A stretch of DNA of 64,000 nucleotides from Colletotrichum lupini (Eukaryota; Ascomycota; Sordariomycetes; Glomerellales; Glomerellaceae), in contig NC_064678.1 in assembly GCF_023278565.1 (NCBI RefSeq), positions 1,984,001 to 2,048,000 of the forward strand. The letters are read 5' to 3'. The notes beneath the pieces were generated by a model. That model worked only from the letters and a program-made list of their open reading frames with translations, ran no database searches and was not told where the DNA came from. Of the stretch, positions 24,801-36,600 are shown one piece after another. The position numbers were made by a program, and so were the translations under genes. Every line of letters starts with the position of its first letter. Within the stretch, counting starts at the first letter, position 1.

Positions 24801-27800
24801 TAATTAACTTCGTATTGTTAATAAGCTTTATAAACGTATACCCCTATCGTTGTTTAACTATCTCGAAGTACTTACCGCTAGAGATTCTATTCCTCGTATT
24901 ATTAAATATAATACTTAGTCGATCTATATTTTTTAAATATAAGAGAAATGGGGTATTAATAGGTAAAATATAAAAAGTTATCGTTCCGAAGTACGTCTCT
25001 ATTTTTATTATACTTAGGGCGACGATTTCCTTACCTAGGCCGAAACTAATCTTTATAATACCCGTTATTAATATATTAAGTATTATTAGTACGATCTTTT
25101 ATAATATTTAGAATTACCCTTTTCCTCTAGTTAATTATTATAATACCTTAATATCTAGGATAATCCTATAGAAATCGTTTAGGCCGTACTTTTTGCTTAT
25201 ATAGAATACCTATACGAGCTTAGTATTTAAGGGATCTAAGTAATATAAAAAGGGCCCCTCTAGCTACCCCTAGATTTACTTAGTACTATATTCCTTTTCT
25301 TTAAATATTAAGAGAAATAGCGTCTTTTTTTTAATTATTAAGAAAATAGGCTTCGGCCTTATTAGATTCGCCCTTTTAGCCGCCTCTATATCCGTTATTT
25401 AAAGGACCTTCCCTTACTATCCGTAAATAAAAGCCTACTTATTAAGAGTTTTTATTACTTTTTATTCGTTTAGCCTTATATATCCTCCGGAGGCTAACGG
25501 GGCGAAAAAAGAGTAGTTAATATCGTCGATTTTATTATAATCTAATTTATTAACATAAGGAGTAAGATCTTCTTTATTTTCTAAATCTTTTATAGGGGGT
25601 ATATACTTTAGGCCGCTACTTTAGCTACCGTTACTAAGTTCCGTACCCCCAGATCTACCCTTATATATAATAAAGAATTAGTTAAACTAATAAGGGCTAG
25701 TTTTACCGTTTACTACCCTCGACTTTTTATACTATTCGTACGATTTAGTACGCTCTTCTTTAGAGTAGTTACTTAACTAATATTTATCTTTTTTATAAAT
25801 ATAGTATTACCTCTTTTATTACCCTACTCGTAAGTTAAATCTCTACTTATTTAATAAATCTAGGCCTCTTTATTAGTAATTACCGTATTTAGCCTCTTTT
25901 TTTTTTTTTTTTATATATTTAATCGACCTAATATTATTAATAAGGGCGGTCGTATGCCTAAAAGTAGGTTTAGCGCAGTATTCTTATTTTAATATTAAAG
26001 CTAGATCTTAGCCTTAAGTAGAGCGTTTTATAGTTTTTAGGTACTTAGTATAGGGTTATTTCTACCTCTAGTATACGCTAGATTATAATATAAAAATATC
26101 TAACTTTCTGCTTATTTATTCCCTTATTTAGCTAAGTTTTTATTAGCTTATTAATTTAATTAATAAGCTCTTTAAGGATCTTTATTCATAATTTACCCTT
26201 TATTATCCTAGCTATAAATATATAAAAAAATCGCTCGTAGCTTAAATAGGAGCTCTAGGTTCTTATTATAAGTCTCGAAGCGGCTTTAGATTACGTTAAT
26301 TATACTAAAAAAGTTATTTTAATTAAGATTACGTACCGCTTCGTAATAATAATTAGAGGCTTTGTTTATAAGTACGATATTAATTACCGAATAGTACTAG
26401 TATTCCCTAATTCCGACTTTTTTATAATAATCGTAAAACATCGTTAGGGTTTTTTATAAGACCTTATACTTCCCCTTAGAGTATAATTTCTTTTTTAAGA
26501 AGATCTTTTTAAGGTTTATAAATTGCCTCGTATTTGTTACTAAATTTTTAGTATTTATATACGATCCTTACGTCGCTGCGTATTATTAGTAATTTTAAGT
26601 CGTTTACTTCTTTTTTTATTAGCCGATTAGCGCCGAATTTTACGTTAGTAGTAGTAACAAGTTATAAATCGAAATAGGTAGAATTATTAATTATCGTACT
26701 TCTAATACTATATTTTACCCCGGTATATCCTTTTATAATAATAGATTTTTATTAGTAATTATAAAGAGGAAATCTGGGTCGTTTACCCTTTTTTTAAATT
26801 TATTAAAGCGATTATACGCTCTATCGACCTATACCTAGTTCTATAATACGAATTCCTCTTCTATAATTATCGTTATTAGTATTTCGTATAGCTTTTATAA
26901 TTATAATTACGCTAGTAATACCCCTCGCCCATAGAGGAATCTATTAATTACTTTTATAATTCCTAAGCTTACGCTCGCGAACTATTCGTTTAGTTAGTAA
27001 CTAAGGTTATTTACGATCTCGTAAAATAGGGGTTACCCCTATAGCCCCTTTTTCTTATAAACCTTAGTTAAATAGATTAATACCGCGTTAATTTACTTAT
27101 TATTAAGCTAATTTACGATTCTCTATATTTACGTCCCCTAATAGTCCGGGTTAATATTTACCTACTTATAAGGGATTAGGATTTTATTTAGGATTAGGTT
27201 TCGTCCTCTTCTTCCTTACCTTAACTTATTAAGGGTCGTACTCTAGCTTATGCCTATATTAGTAATTATTAGCGTATTTAATTTTAACGGAGATATATCT
27301 AATCTGCGCGCTAGTTATAATAAATCCGTACTTTTACTACTTAACGAATTTATTAAAGTTTAAAAAATTCCCGCTTCCTCTCGCCGTTTTACTATTACTC
27401 TCGTTTTTATTATTTTTAGTAATAACTACTACCCTTCTAAATCGCTAGCTATCGTACTTATTAAGATCTTCTTTTTTATTTAGTATAAAAGGGTAGGTTT
27501 TAATAGTTCTTTTTTATAATAGTAGCGATAGACGTTTATATTACTATAGGAAGATATAGTAATTAGTCTTAGGATCTTTACTAGTTACTAATTTCCGCTA
27601 TCCCGTATATTTCTAACCTCTTAAGCCTCGTACTTTTTATAATCTCTAAATAGCTTCTTTCCTTAACTTACTTCTTTTAGGGCGGTATTTTATAAAAATA
27701 GTTAAAAATAAACGCCGGGTGGCTCGTAAAAGAGCTATATAAGCTATTAAGAACCGTATAGGCCGTTAAGTATAGTTAACGAAGTTAAGCCCTCCTTCTT

Positions 27801-28879
27801 ATAAAATTATAGATTTTAAAAACTTATTAAAAATACCTACTTATTATTTATACGTAATAGGGTTAGATATTTTAAAAATCTTATCTTTTACGGCCTCTCA
27901 GTACCCTATTTTATATTTTTTAAATAGTCTTTTTCGTAACTTAATTATAGTTAAGTAATTATCGCTTACTAGCGATCCTTTTTATTACTTAGTTAATTTT
28001 TCGAAATTAGTAATCTCTTACCGGGAGCTAGTATAAAAAAAAGCCCTTTAGCGGCCCTCTAGAGGATTTTTTTTTTTTCTCTTTAAATCCTCGTCTTTTT
28101 AGCCTTTTTTTAAGCTAATAATAACTCTAGCGAGAGGTCGTAAGACTACTTTAGGGTAGCCGCTTTCTTTTTAAGTTAATCTCTAAGATCTATAATACTC
28201 TTAACTTAATACTATTAAGACCTCTAAATCCCCTCCTCTTTTATTAAACCGTCCCCTATATTATATTCCTAAGTAATACCCGGGGGGTAGTTAAGGGAGC
28301 TACGAAGAGGTCGTTTAAATCGTAAGCTTAAAGTTATACCCGTAATATCCTCGTAATAATAGACTTTTCCGTATACCGTAGATCTCTTAATTCAATAACT
28401 TTTATAGGGTTACTTTTATTACTAAGTAAGAATATTTATATTTAGAGATCCCCTTTTTAATCGCACGGTGCTCTTTTATATTATATTATTAAGCTCGTTC
28501 GTTATGCTAATTAATTAAGTAAATAGTCGTTACGTAAGTATTTCCTTTTTCTAATTTAACTAGTTAATTTCTAATTACGGGCCGGCTATAGAAAAGTCGT
28601 TTAGTAAAAAAGCTACTAGGGGCGACGGTAAAAGGCTAGTTACTTAAGTAGTTTTATTAATTAACGTAGTTTAACGTAGTAAACGTCGACCTCTCGTAAG
28701 TAGTAAAGGACTATAATTACTTAATTCTATACGATATTCGAGAATCGCCTCTTTTTTTATCTACTTTTATAAGGTTAATTAGTACGAATCTCCTATCCCG
28801 TGCGGTATTAAGAGGTCGTCTCTTTTATATAATAAGATACTTTACTAATTTATAATAATAAAATTTAATTACTAATTAG

Positions 28880-29084
28880 TATTAGTATCCTTATTATAGG
28901 GTAGTTAGTTCGAACCGTAGTTAACGAAAAGATTAATTAAATTATATAAATATCTGCGTAGTAAGTATAAAAAGGAGGTTCTAACTGTAAGTTAGGCTGG
29001 TTACGATAATTATAAATAGGGCCCCTAATTAGCCCCTGCGCAGTCGGCCGTACGCCGCGGTCGAATTAGACTTCTAATCCGACA
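28880..29084 (-). repeat. Right LTR of copia element C (5' LTR in element orientation)
   Basis: 205 bp starting TATTAGTATCC (TG to TA at the terminal dinucleotide) and ending CTAATCCGACA, next to GAATGGCC of the host gene. On the minus strand it starts TGTCGGATTAG. Confidence 0.9.
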
Positions 29085-30902
29085 GAATGGCCACTTGATG
29101 ATGAGAGGTGGTCACAGTTGTGGATCTCAACACAGTCAGAGCACAAACTACCAGGCTGTGACTCCTCGACTCTCATCGCTGATTTAATGGCGAATGAGTG
29201 GTTTCGTCGAGTTTGGATCTTACAGGAGGTTCGGAATGCATACAAGGCTTCAATTGGCTGCACTGCGGGTTGGGTTGACGCGAAGGTGTTTGCCATCTCG
29301 ATTTCTCTCTCTGGAATCAAGCTGGACAACCAGGTTGCAGCGTTGATGAGCTTCTTACCTGGTCCGACAAGGAAGTTTTCGCAATGGGCACAAGAGCCAA
29401 ACATTTGTACCCTACTGTGGAAATTTCGAGAAAGCCAAGCGAGTGATCCTCGAGATAGGTTCTACGCTCTCTTAGGTCTTGCTTCGGATACGAAGATCAA
29501 AAAAAAGGAAATTGTGGCAGATTACACCAAAACGGAAGAGAGCCTCGTAGAGGAAGTCGTGACCTATATTTTTGGCGATCAGGTTCGTCGCCATTCTTGT
29601 ACTCTGACGAAGATGGCACAGGTACAAGAGATGATCCCGAAACTCTCGGCCATCGCGTTGGAGAAATTAGTTTTCTCCGGCGTAGGACCCGCGGAAGTGC
29701 AGAATCTCGTTCAGAGACAGAACTCGACGGTCTGGCTCTCGGAAGCCCCCATCACCTACGCATGGTGTACGCAAATAGGTCTATTTGACTACTTCCGCTC
29801 TAATCCTGTATTTCGTCAAGTTCCTCATAGCCAACTTACTGCAGAATCGCCTGACTGGCGAGCACCTGAGGAAACACAACCAATAAGCAGATATTCGAAG
29901 CAGACTCTACAGGAGAACAGCATTCAGAAAACCATTTTTGGGGATGATATGAAAATCCCGAGAGAGAACGATACGGCCATCGCTCTGTTGGCTTCACCAC
30001 CTATTGGACAAAATCGACAAATCTACATCACTAAAAAATTTGTTGAACATGTAGCGTTTGAGGGCCCCGAGTCTTTCGAGTTGTTGCTTAGTAGCCGAGG
30101 AAGAGAAGTAAGGATGACTGAGAATGCAGTGCAGACTTTGCGGCAATGTGGCGTTGATGTGGTTCAAATGGTCCTTCGTCACCCTCAAGTTGAGATTACG
30201 GAAGCAATTACTAATGAAGCACTGCGCCAAGGCTTAGAGACTACCAAAGCCTTGCTGGACTAACACGGTCACGAAATTCAGGTCACTGAACAAGTTATCA
30301 AGGAGGCGGCGATCTATTCTGGGTCTAGCAGCGAGATGGCGAGGTTGTTGCTGGGTGAGAAAGCAAACTTCGCTATCTCCAGCGAATTTATTGCGGCCGT
30401 GGCTGTGCCGTTTGGTCAAAAGGGAATGGAATTCTTGATCGAACAAAGTGGCTTGCGGATTGAGGTAACAGATCGAGTTCTCAAAGACATCAAATGGGCC
30501 GGAAGAAATGTGGAGGTAATCAGGATGCTGCTCAGCAGAAACTTGACAGTCCGAGTGACGAACGACCTCGTCAAGTTTCTAGCCTGGGCATATTTTGCGG
30601 AAACCATGCGGATTTTGTTTGACAGACATGATGGATTTATCGCACTGACAGAAGAGATCCTTACATACGCTGTGCATAACCGTGAAGGAGAGGAGACTTT
30701 GCAGCAACTTCTCAATCAACAACCGTGGGAGCCCAAGATCACTGAAGAAGTTATTATAGCTGTTGCAAGAAACCCCGTCTTTGGAGAAAGAATGATAAGG
30801 CTTCTCCGTGATCAACTCTGGAAGGAAGTTATTGTTACAGAGATGGTCATTGAGGCTGCCGAGCGTAATAGCGACGAATCTCAGAGCAAAGCTATTATAT
30901 AA

Positions 30903-32840
30903 CTTCCTCATAGTAAGCAAAAGCAAGATAGTGGGATGCTTTGAATAGATTACGGACAGAAATAGTATCACAGCACTATTTATGCCCCGGCTTATTACTG
31001 CTATATAATGCCATTTATCAAGGGTAAACGATCGTCTTTAATAGGGCTATGACTGTACCATCTCACAAATGATACACTACAAAGATTATGTTGATATAGT
31101 TTGCAAGAGAGGTTGTAGTTCGTGAACAGCGCTTCCATGTCACTATGCGGATCCTGCCCAACTGACCCCCCTAGAAGTAACTCGTAATCATCCAACCACT
31201 ATCGCTGCAACGAGGTAAGGGGCAACAGGAAGGATGATGGCAAGCGAAGGGAAGAAAATGAGTCACAAAATGCATATGGAACGTTTATCTTGACTTGAAC
31301 AGGAGCCAAGGTTCGAACAAGACGGAAAGCTTGAATTCGGTTGCCATACAGATGGGATGAGTGTGCTATTTGAACGCTAAACGGGTTCAGCCTCGCTAGC
31401 CAAGACAGATAGATATGGACGTCTTCAGGTTGATGGATGTGATGATCAGAAACTCCACAGATGAATGTTTGTCTATAGTTCTATATATTGGCCAATTGAG
31501 GCTACCCCCTCCCGGCTCGTGAGGCATGGCAGTCTAGATTTTCAGGGACGCCCCAAGGTGTCAGAGGGGTTTTGTTGATGTCCTCCAAAGTTGATTTGCC
31601 TAAGGTACTTGACCTCTTTCCATTATCGGTCCACTCCAAACTCATGGCGAGTAATGGGCGACCCAGCCGGCGCCCTCTAGACTCTTTTCATACCTATCAT
31701 CTATCAGCCAACATGCGACCAGATAGCCTGTCTTGCCACCAAGCTAGGGCTCTCTCACACGCCAACGCTACGTCTCACGGCGTCATAAAGCTTCACTGTA
31801 GTCTTAAGACACACACGGCTTCTCCTCGCATCAAGACGTCTCGAAGAAATCATGATTCTGGACTGACAGCCCTCCTTCTCTCTCATCGCACCGAACTCTG
31901 TCGAGTCTCGACCCCAAGGCTTGCGAACAGGTTTCAAAAGCTTCAGTGGAAATATCAGGCAGAAAAGCATGCCACGGGGTCGAAACCCGCAAACCAGGTA
32001 CCACCATTTCTATTCCCAGCACAAACATCAAGTGATGTCCGCCATCCGACCAATGCGGGCAAAACTATCTGCCCGCGTGCCTATCGACGTCCAAAGTTGG
32101 GTGTGAACCCCGACGAACGCAAAATAATTCTCCGAGGAAGTAAAAGCCAAAGAAGAAAACGTGAAATGATCTACAAAACCGGTCGAACGCGCGTCCCCCA
32201 TGTTCTAATTATCGCACACAGGCCGTTAAAAGGCTTGATGAACCCCGGTTTGGGATTCAGAAAGTGTGTGGAATACAGCTTGCTGAAGATGGTTGCTCTT
32301 TCGCGTCTTCCAGCATTCCCGCTGCCCATTTGGCCGTCCGCCCTGGCGTCTCGGTCAACCATCCTGACCACTTGGTGCATTGGTTCCTGAGCATCCAAGT
32401 CAGGCGCGCGCGGATCAGAGGTGCGATGCTCCACTAGCTGAAATCGTGAGCATGGTAGGATCTTGTCGCAAGCAATCACTGAGAGGATTCTTATTCTTGG
32501 ACTATCCCATAAGTCCTACTCGTTCGCCTCAACCCCCGGAAACCCCAAGATAAGTTTGCTGTCAAGCATTGACGACACATCTAACTTCAGTATCTGGTAT
32601 GAGACAGAGCTCGGGGTCCAGTCACAAACTCAGAAACTGGTCTCAAGTTTAACCAGTTTATCGGGTAATGTTTCCCCAAGCGACCTGTTGCTAGTCGGTC
32701 TCCCGGACTTGAGTCAGCTCCACGCAGACTCGGCAGGTACCCGAAATACCGTCGTCAGAATGTGAATCTTGAGACAAACAACACCAAAACCAAGTTAAGC
32801 AAAAGTTCAACCTCCCACGATGGAAATCGCGTCAAAAATA
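30903..32840. other. Intergenic region, no supported gene
   Basis: About 1.9 kb of normal-composition DNA between the end of the HET pseudogene and the tRNA pair. A 270-codon open frame (ATG at 31,578 to 32,390) exists but shows no recognisable domain or intron structure and has an amino-acid make-up unlike a folded protein, so it is not called. Nothing else was seen. Confidence 0.5.
32833..32838 (-). terminator. Pol III terminator of the Val-Ala tRNA pair
   Basis: On the minus strand a TTTTT run follows three bases after the tRNA-Ala 3' end. No comparable run lies in the 6-bp spacer between the two tRNAs. Confidence 0.7.
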
Positions 32841-32912
32841 TGGACGATCTAGGAATCGAACCCAGGACCTACCGCATGCTAAGCGGTCATTATACCACTA
32901 AACCAATCGCCC
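32841..32912 (-). tRNA. tRNA-Ala (anticodon AGC)
   Basis: 72 nt including the discriminator A, no intron. Acceptor GGGCGAT pairs with ATCGTCC (one G-U), anticodon stem ACCGC/GCGGT encloses TTAGCAT, and the T-arm loop is TTCGATT. It lies only 6 bp downstream of tRNA-Val on the same strand and is followed by a T5 run (minus strand), the Pol III terminator. Confidence 0.93.
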
Positions 32913-32918
32913 ATGGCA

Positions 32919-33022
32919 TGATCTAGCCCGGACTTGAACCGGAGACCTTCAGTGAACAGCCGAAGGTTTATGAAACTCTCGAGATGTTAGACTGACGTGA
33001 TAACCAACTACACCACCAGACC
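32919..33022 (-). tRNA. tRNA-Val (anticodon AAC) with 30-nt intron
   Basis: Acceptor GGTCTGG pairs with CTAGATC, and the D-arm GGTGTAGTTGGTTATC and T-loop TTCAAGT are canonical. The anticodon loop CTAACA is followed, after position 37, by an intron at 32,955-32,984. The stem TCAGT/ACTGA closes the spliced loop. No T-run separates it from tRNA-Ala, so a shared primary transcript is likely. Confidence 0.93.
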
Positions 33023-33560
33023 AATTGATTGATGATAGAGTCGGCGAGCAAGCGCAACATTAGGGCAGGGTTGTCGACAGGAACCTCCAGGAAGCTAGGC
33101 GGAACCCGGCAGGACGGATGCGAGTGAGTGGGTCCAGGGTCTCCGGGCGGGCTGGTCTACCGAAATTCCAGACGACCAGGTAGTTGGGACCCATGATCAA
33201 TGACCTGCGTGCCCATGGGCGCCATTGCGCGGAGTAGGCCCGTTGTGATATTGCCAGAAAACATGAAGCTTTAGGGCAAGTTGACGGATTTATGCGTTGT
33301 ATGCGATGTGCTGACTCGTTATGATGGCTAGGCCTCAGAAGCCAGCCAGCCAGCCAGAGTCCTGGTGCTAGATGAAGTGTGTTCTACTCGTGTGACACAA
33401 TTGTGTGAGCTTGATCCGAGACATGAAGAGACTGCCATTGTGGATTGTTAGTACTGTTTGTTGGAGGGGTCGAGTGAAGAGACAAGTTGTGGGGTGGAGA
33501 CAGCCCCAGCCCACACTTGCAATATATCGCTCAATACCATTGTTCAGTCCGAAGATCGTG

Positions 33561-33566
33561 GCGGAC

Positions 33567-33597
<31 letters not shown>

Positions 33598-33664
33598 CGG
33601 ATCTGATCCGGAAGACTTCAATCAATCAATCTGAAGGTCGTGTGTTCAATCCACACTGGCCGCA
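33561..33664 (+). tRNA. tRNA-Phe (anticodon GAA) with 31-nt intron
   Basis: Starts GCGGACATAGCTCAGTTGGG. The anticodon loop CTGAAG is interrupted after position 37 by an intron at 33,598-33,628, and the stem TCAGA/TCTGA closes. T-arm GTGTG-TTCAATC-CACAC is canonical. The 3' acceptor strand reads TGGCCGC against GCGGACA, leaving an A-G mismatch at pair 5-68 where T would be expected. A TTTTT run at 33,672-33,676 ends the unit. Function is probably kept, but the mismatch deserves a check. Confidence 0.9.
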
Positions 33665-36600
33665 TCTTCGGTTTTTCTTGTCGCGCGTAACTAGGGGCGT
33701 TTGCTGTGATGGTGAATTTCGCTGAACACGAAAGCGATGCTGTCCTTTTGCCTATTTCGGTTCCGCGTATGTGGTAAGAAGGGTCAAAAAGCGTTAGGCT
33801 CTTTGCGGCTCTGTGAGAAGGGCCAAATAGCGTATAGCTAGCCGGCCAGTGAGCAACGTCATACGAACGAGGTAGATGATGGTTGGTGGTCAGTGAGATG
33901 GTGTGTACATTGTCTTCGGGAGTTGACACCGAAGTCTGGCTATTCATAGGACTGGCTGAAGGAATGATTGCTTCTGGGCCCGAAAAGCGCTCTACATTAA
34001 GACCAAATCGTGATCGCAAATGCCCGCCCTCTGTTCGTCTGTCCACTAGTTACCGTCGTTCGATCTCGTGGCCTGGTATTCGATACAAGGTACGTCATAA
34101 AGAATCAAATGCTCCTAGGTCATGGCCAGCGCAGGCTCGTCCGGTCGAGTCGCTCGACAATTGGGATCGGGTTCAGATGGGTGGAAGTTCAGTCGTTCGG
34201 TTGGATTTCCACTTGTGGAAAGGCTCATCGCTTGCCGCGTATGCCAGACAAAATGGGCGTCCCCAACCGGTCCGGTCAGTGCGAAGATTGGAGCGCGTAA
34301 CAAACATCAGCCGGATTTCGCGCGTGGTAACGCCAGAACTGGACAACAATGCCCATCAACGGCGGCTTTAGACCATCTGACGAGGCTGATAAGCGGATCG
34401 ACAGTGCCCGGGCCGCATTGTTCTCAGGTTTGCGAGATGTGTTTCTAGTCGCCACCATCGTGAGCAATGGAAAAACATGATGCTGAGCACACGCAGTCCT
34501 CCTCGGTGCCGTCGGCTCCGTCTCCGCATTTTCCAAATGCTTCGCATTATACCCGACTTTCGAGGTGTGCTGGCCGGCTGCCGTCTTGGCAGAGAAACGC
34601 CGTTCAGGCGAATCCAAGGAAACTTCTGTCATGGGTGGTGGATAGAGGACGGGTTTCTGTAGAGCTAGCTACCATGCCGTCTCGAATACCAAACATGGAG
34701 CCAGCGCATCGACGTACCCGAGGCGGGGCAGGAAATCCCATGGGCAGGAAGACGAGAGCCACGCCGACTGGGTATAGGCTGAGAGAAAATCATGTTCTCC
34801 CAGGGCTGACCGTGACTCAAGGGCGAGTTAGTTGTAGGTTTATCGTCTTCTTCCTTGCCTGTTATACGTGGCTGCGTGTCGGACGCGCTCAGAGTTGCGG
34901 GAAGGCACGTCGTTGGTGTGGTAGCTTTCCCATGCAGATCCCCCTCTCGATTCCTTCGTCATGCTAGTCCCAGAGTTAGAGGGGCCACACATCGCACGCG
35001 CGGCCACCAGCAGGCCTCGCCTGCTCCCCAAGTCCGGTAGCAGATTTGCAGGCGATCTTTGTGCACTGCCTTCCCGGCGGCAGTGAACGGCCGCTACTGG
35101 GCATGCATGGATGGAACTGGCCGGAGACGATGACAGGCAGGCAAACAGCTAAGCATTGCGGGCTGTCGGTAAATCTTGCCCTAGCTGAGGATGAACCCTG
35201 TGCCTATTCTTGGACATCATTCTTGGCAGGCCATGCGTTTCTTCATGGCGGCGCGAACATTGTGTGTGCTGACAATGAGCATTGACTTTGGTCTGGTTGT
35301 CGGATGCAGAAAGAGGCCGTGATGATATCAGTTGCACGGAGAAATCAGCGAGCAGGTTTGATGCATTGCAGGGAATGGAAACGGGGTGTGTGTCGAAAAA
35401 TGACGAATGCCCCAGACGGAGATGGCGACGCCCATGACCATGGCGTCCTCAAGAGACACCCAGCGGCAGGATCCGAGACAAGGCTGTTGTGTTGGTGGTG
35501 GGATGCCTGGGTGCCGTCACAAGGGTTGTTTGGTGGTGTCGAAGGCGGCTCAAATGGGTTTGTAAACGTCGTATAAGGTATATAGTAACTTCAGTAAGAG
35601 CAAAGTTGGTGAAGGAGGGCCTGTCTGGCTCTTGACGCGGGCGGCTTTAGAGTTTAGGCTTGGCTCGTAGGAGATCTATAGGTTGATTGCGATATCGAAT
35701 CTCGGATTTGCCAGACACGTTGCATTGGGGTGAGGGGGGGGCGCGGGATCAGGGAGATCCAAGAGTGAGAGGAAGGGGACGACGCAGCAGCGAAGAAGCT
35801 TACTGCAAAGCTAAAGATACGGCGCTTCGAGAAGGAGAGGGCGACAGGGCCTGACTCTGGTCGTTTGGCTGCTGTGGTCGTCGTGTCTGGGTGGGTTGAA
35901 GTCAGAAGTTGGTCGGAGATGAGATGAATGTGGAGGAGTTGCGCAACACTAACAATTTCTGGCGCGTCTCGGCCAGTAAGCGAGCCGAGAGGAACCCCTG
36001 CATCCGTGCCAGAGTAGGCAAGTACTTGATGGGTGTTCCTGCAAGTATTCCGTCCGTGCAGGATTATATGCAAGATACTTGGTGATACTCTTAGAAATGG
36101 TGAATAAAGTAGAGTAGGAGGTGTCCCCTGCTAAAGGGGAAGGATTACCTAAGACGCTTGTCTCACTCTATTCTTCAGTCTTCAGGTCAGGCGCGGAGCA
36201 ATCGAGATTCAAGCTTCCATTGATTGATTGTACTTGCCTGATTGTAGTAGGTCGTCACTTAGGTAAGGTACATAGTGAACACGGATCAAGGTAAGGTACT
36301 TAGGTATAACCAACGCTTTGGCATGTGCCGGTCGCATCCTCTCTTCCTCATCAACTTCATCAAGTTCTTGAACCAGTGTCACCGCTAGATGCCCGGATTG
36401 CCCATCCCGGGTACTAGATCAAGTGATCTATCCAACGCAGGGACGCCAGCACGACAGACGACTATGGAATTCCAAACATCCGTCACTCGGGCAGGCTCCA
36501 ATACAGGCTCCAGCCCATCAGCGGCAAATGTTTGGGGCTCTTCTTTGAGGTGAGGCACGGGTGTGGCAGCAAGCTAAAATCCAGAGGTGGCAGCTCCCGA

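Larger units (their letters stand above)
21663..29084 (-). mobile_element. Complete but RIP-killed Ty1/copia retrotransposon inserted in the HET gene
   Basis: A 7,422-bp element with two 205-bp LTRs and the 5-bp target duplication GAATG (21,658-21,662 and 29,085-29,089). On the minus strand, from right to left, I read a gag region (about 28,800-25,300), protease region (near 25,180), GAG-pre-integrase and integrase (about 25,000-24,000), reverse transcriptase (about 23,600-22,700, with the copia-like PYEKSKYVIQGY-type region near 23,330) and RNase H (about 22,700-21,900, with LKIRWINSENNPANAFTKAS-like spacing). The type resembles fungal copia elements with long integrase-RT spacers. Many stops and the near loss of CpA/TpG show RIP. 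The same family gave the truncated copy at 4,771-9,488. Confidence 0.9.
20356..30902 (+). pseudogene. PNP-like/HET/repeat protein, disrupted by a copia insertion and a premature stop
   Basis: The coding parts are 20,356-21,662 and 29,085-30,902, about 1,039 codons once the element and one GAATG copy are discounted. The frame is then continuous (..AWTE then WPLDDERW..). Residues about 1-250 resemble a PNP_UDP phosphorylase-like domain (IGLILSSPVHVNLAAAF at the start, CFETAAA and VMAGI later). Residues about 325-500 are a canonical HET domain (YDSLSYCWGD, WVDAICIDQ, then EWFRRVWILQEV and DPRDRFYALLGL beyond the junction). From about residue 740, roughly ten degenerate 29-32-residue repeats follow (pattern ITEEVI..AA.N..GxExMxxLL). 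An in-frame TAA at 30,261-30,263 splits the second and third repeats from the left; the frame stays open after it to 30,902. HET proteins trigger heterokaryon-incompatibility cell death, and PNP-like domains and repeats occur in fungal NLR-like receptors, so a self/non-self recognition role is inferred. No NB-ARC or NACHT domain was seen. No introns are needed. The gene should be non-functional in this strain. Confidence 0.85.

Noticed and set aside
1..29084. AT-rich blocks as centromere or mitochondrial insertion
   Set aside because: The blocks are discrete retroelements with LTRs, target duplications and recognisable copia pol remnants; the CpA-specific loss fits RIP, and no mitochondrial genes were seen.
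31572..32390. 270-codon plus-strand open frame
   Set aside because: No domain, no introns, odd amino-acid composition (Ser/His/Arg-rich throughout), and no conservation that I can recognise; more likely a chance frame.
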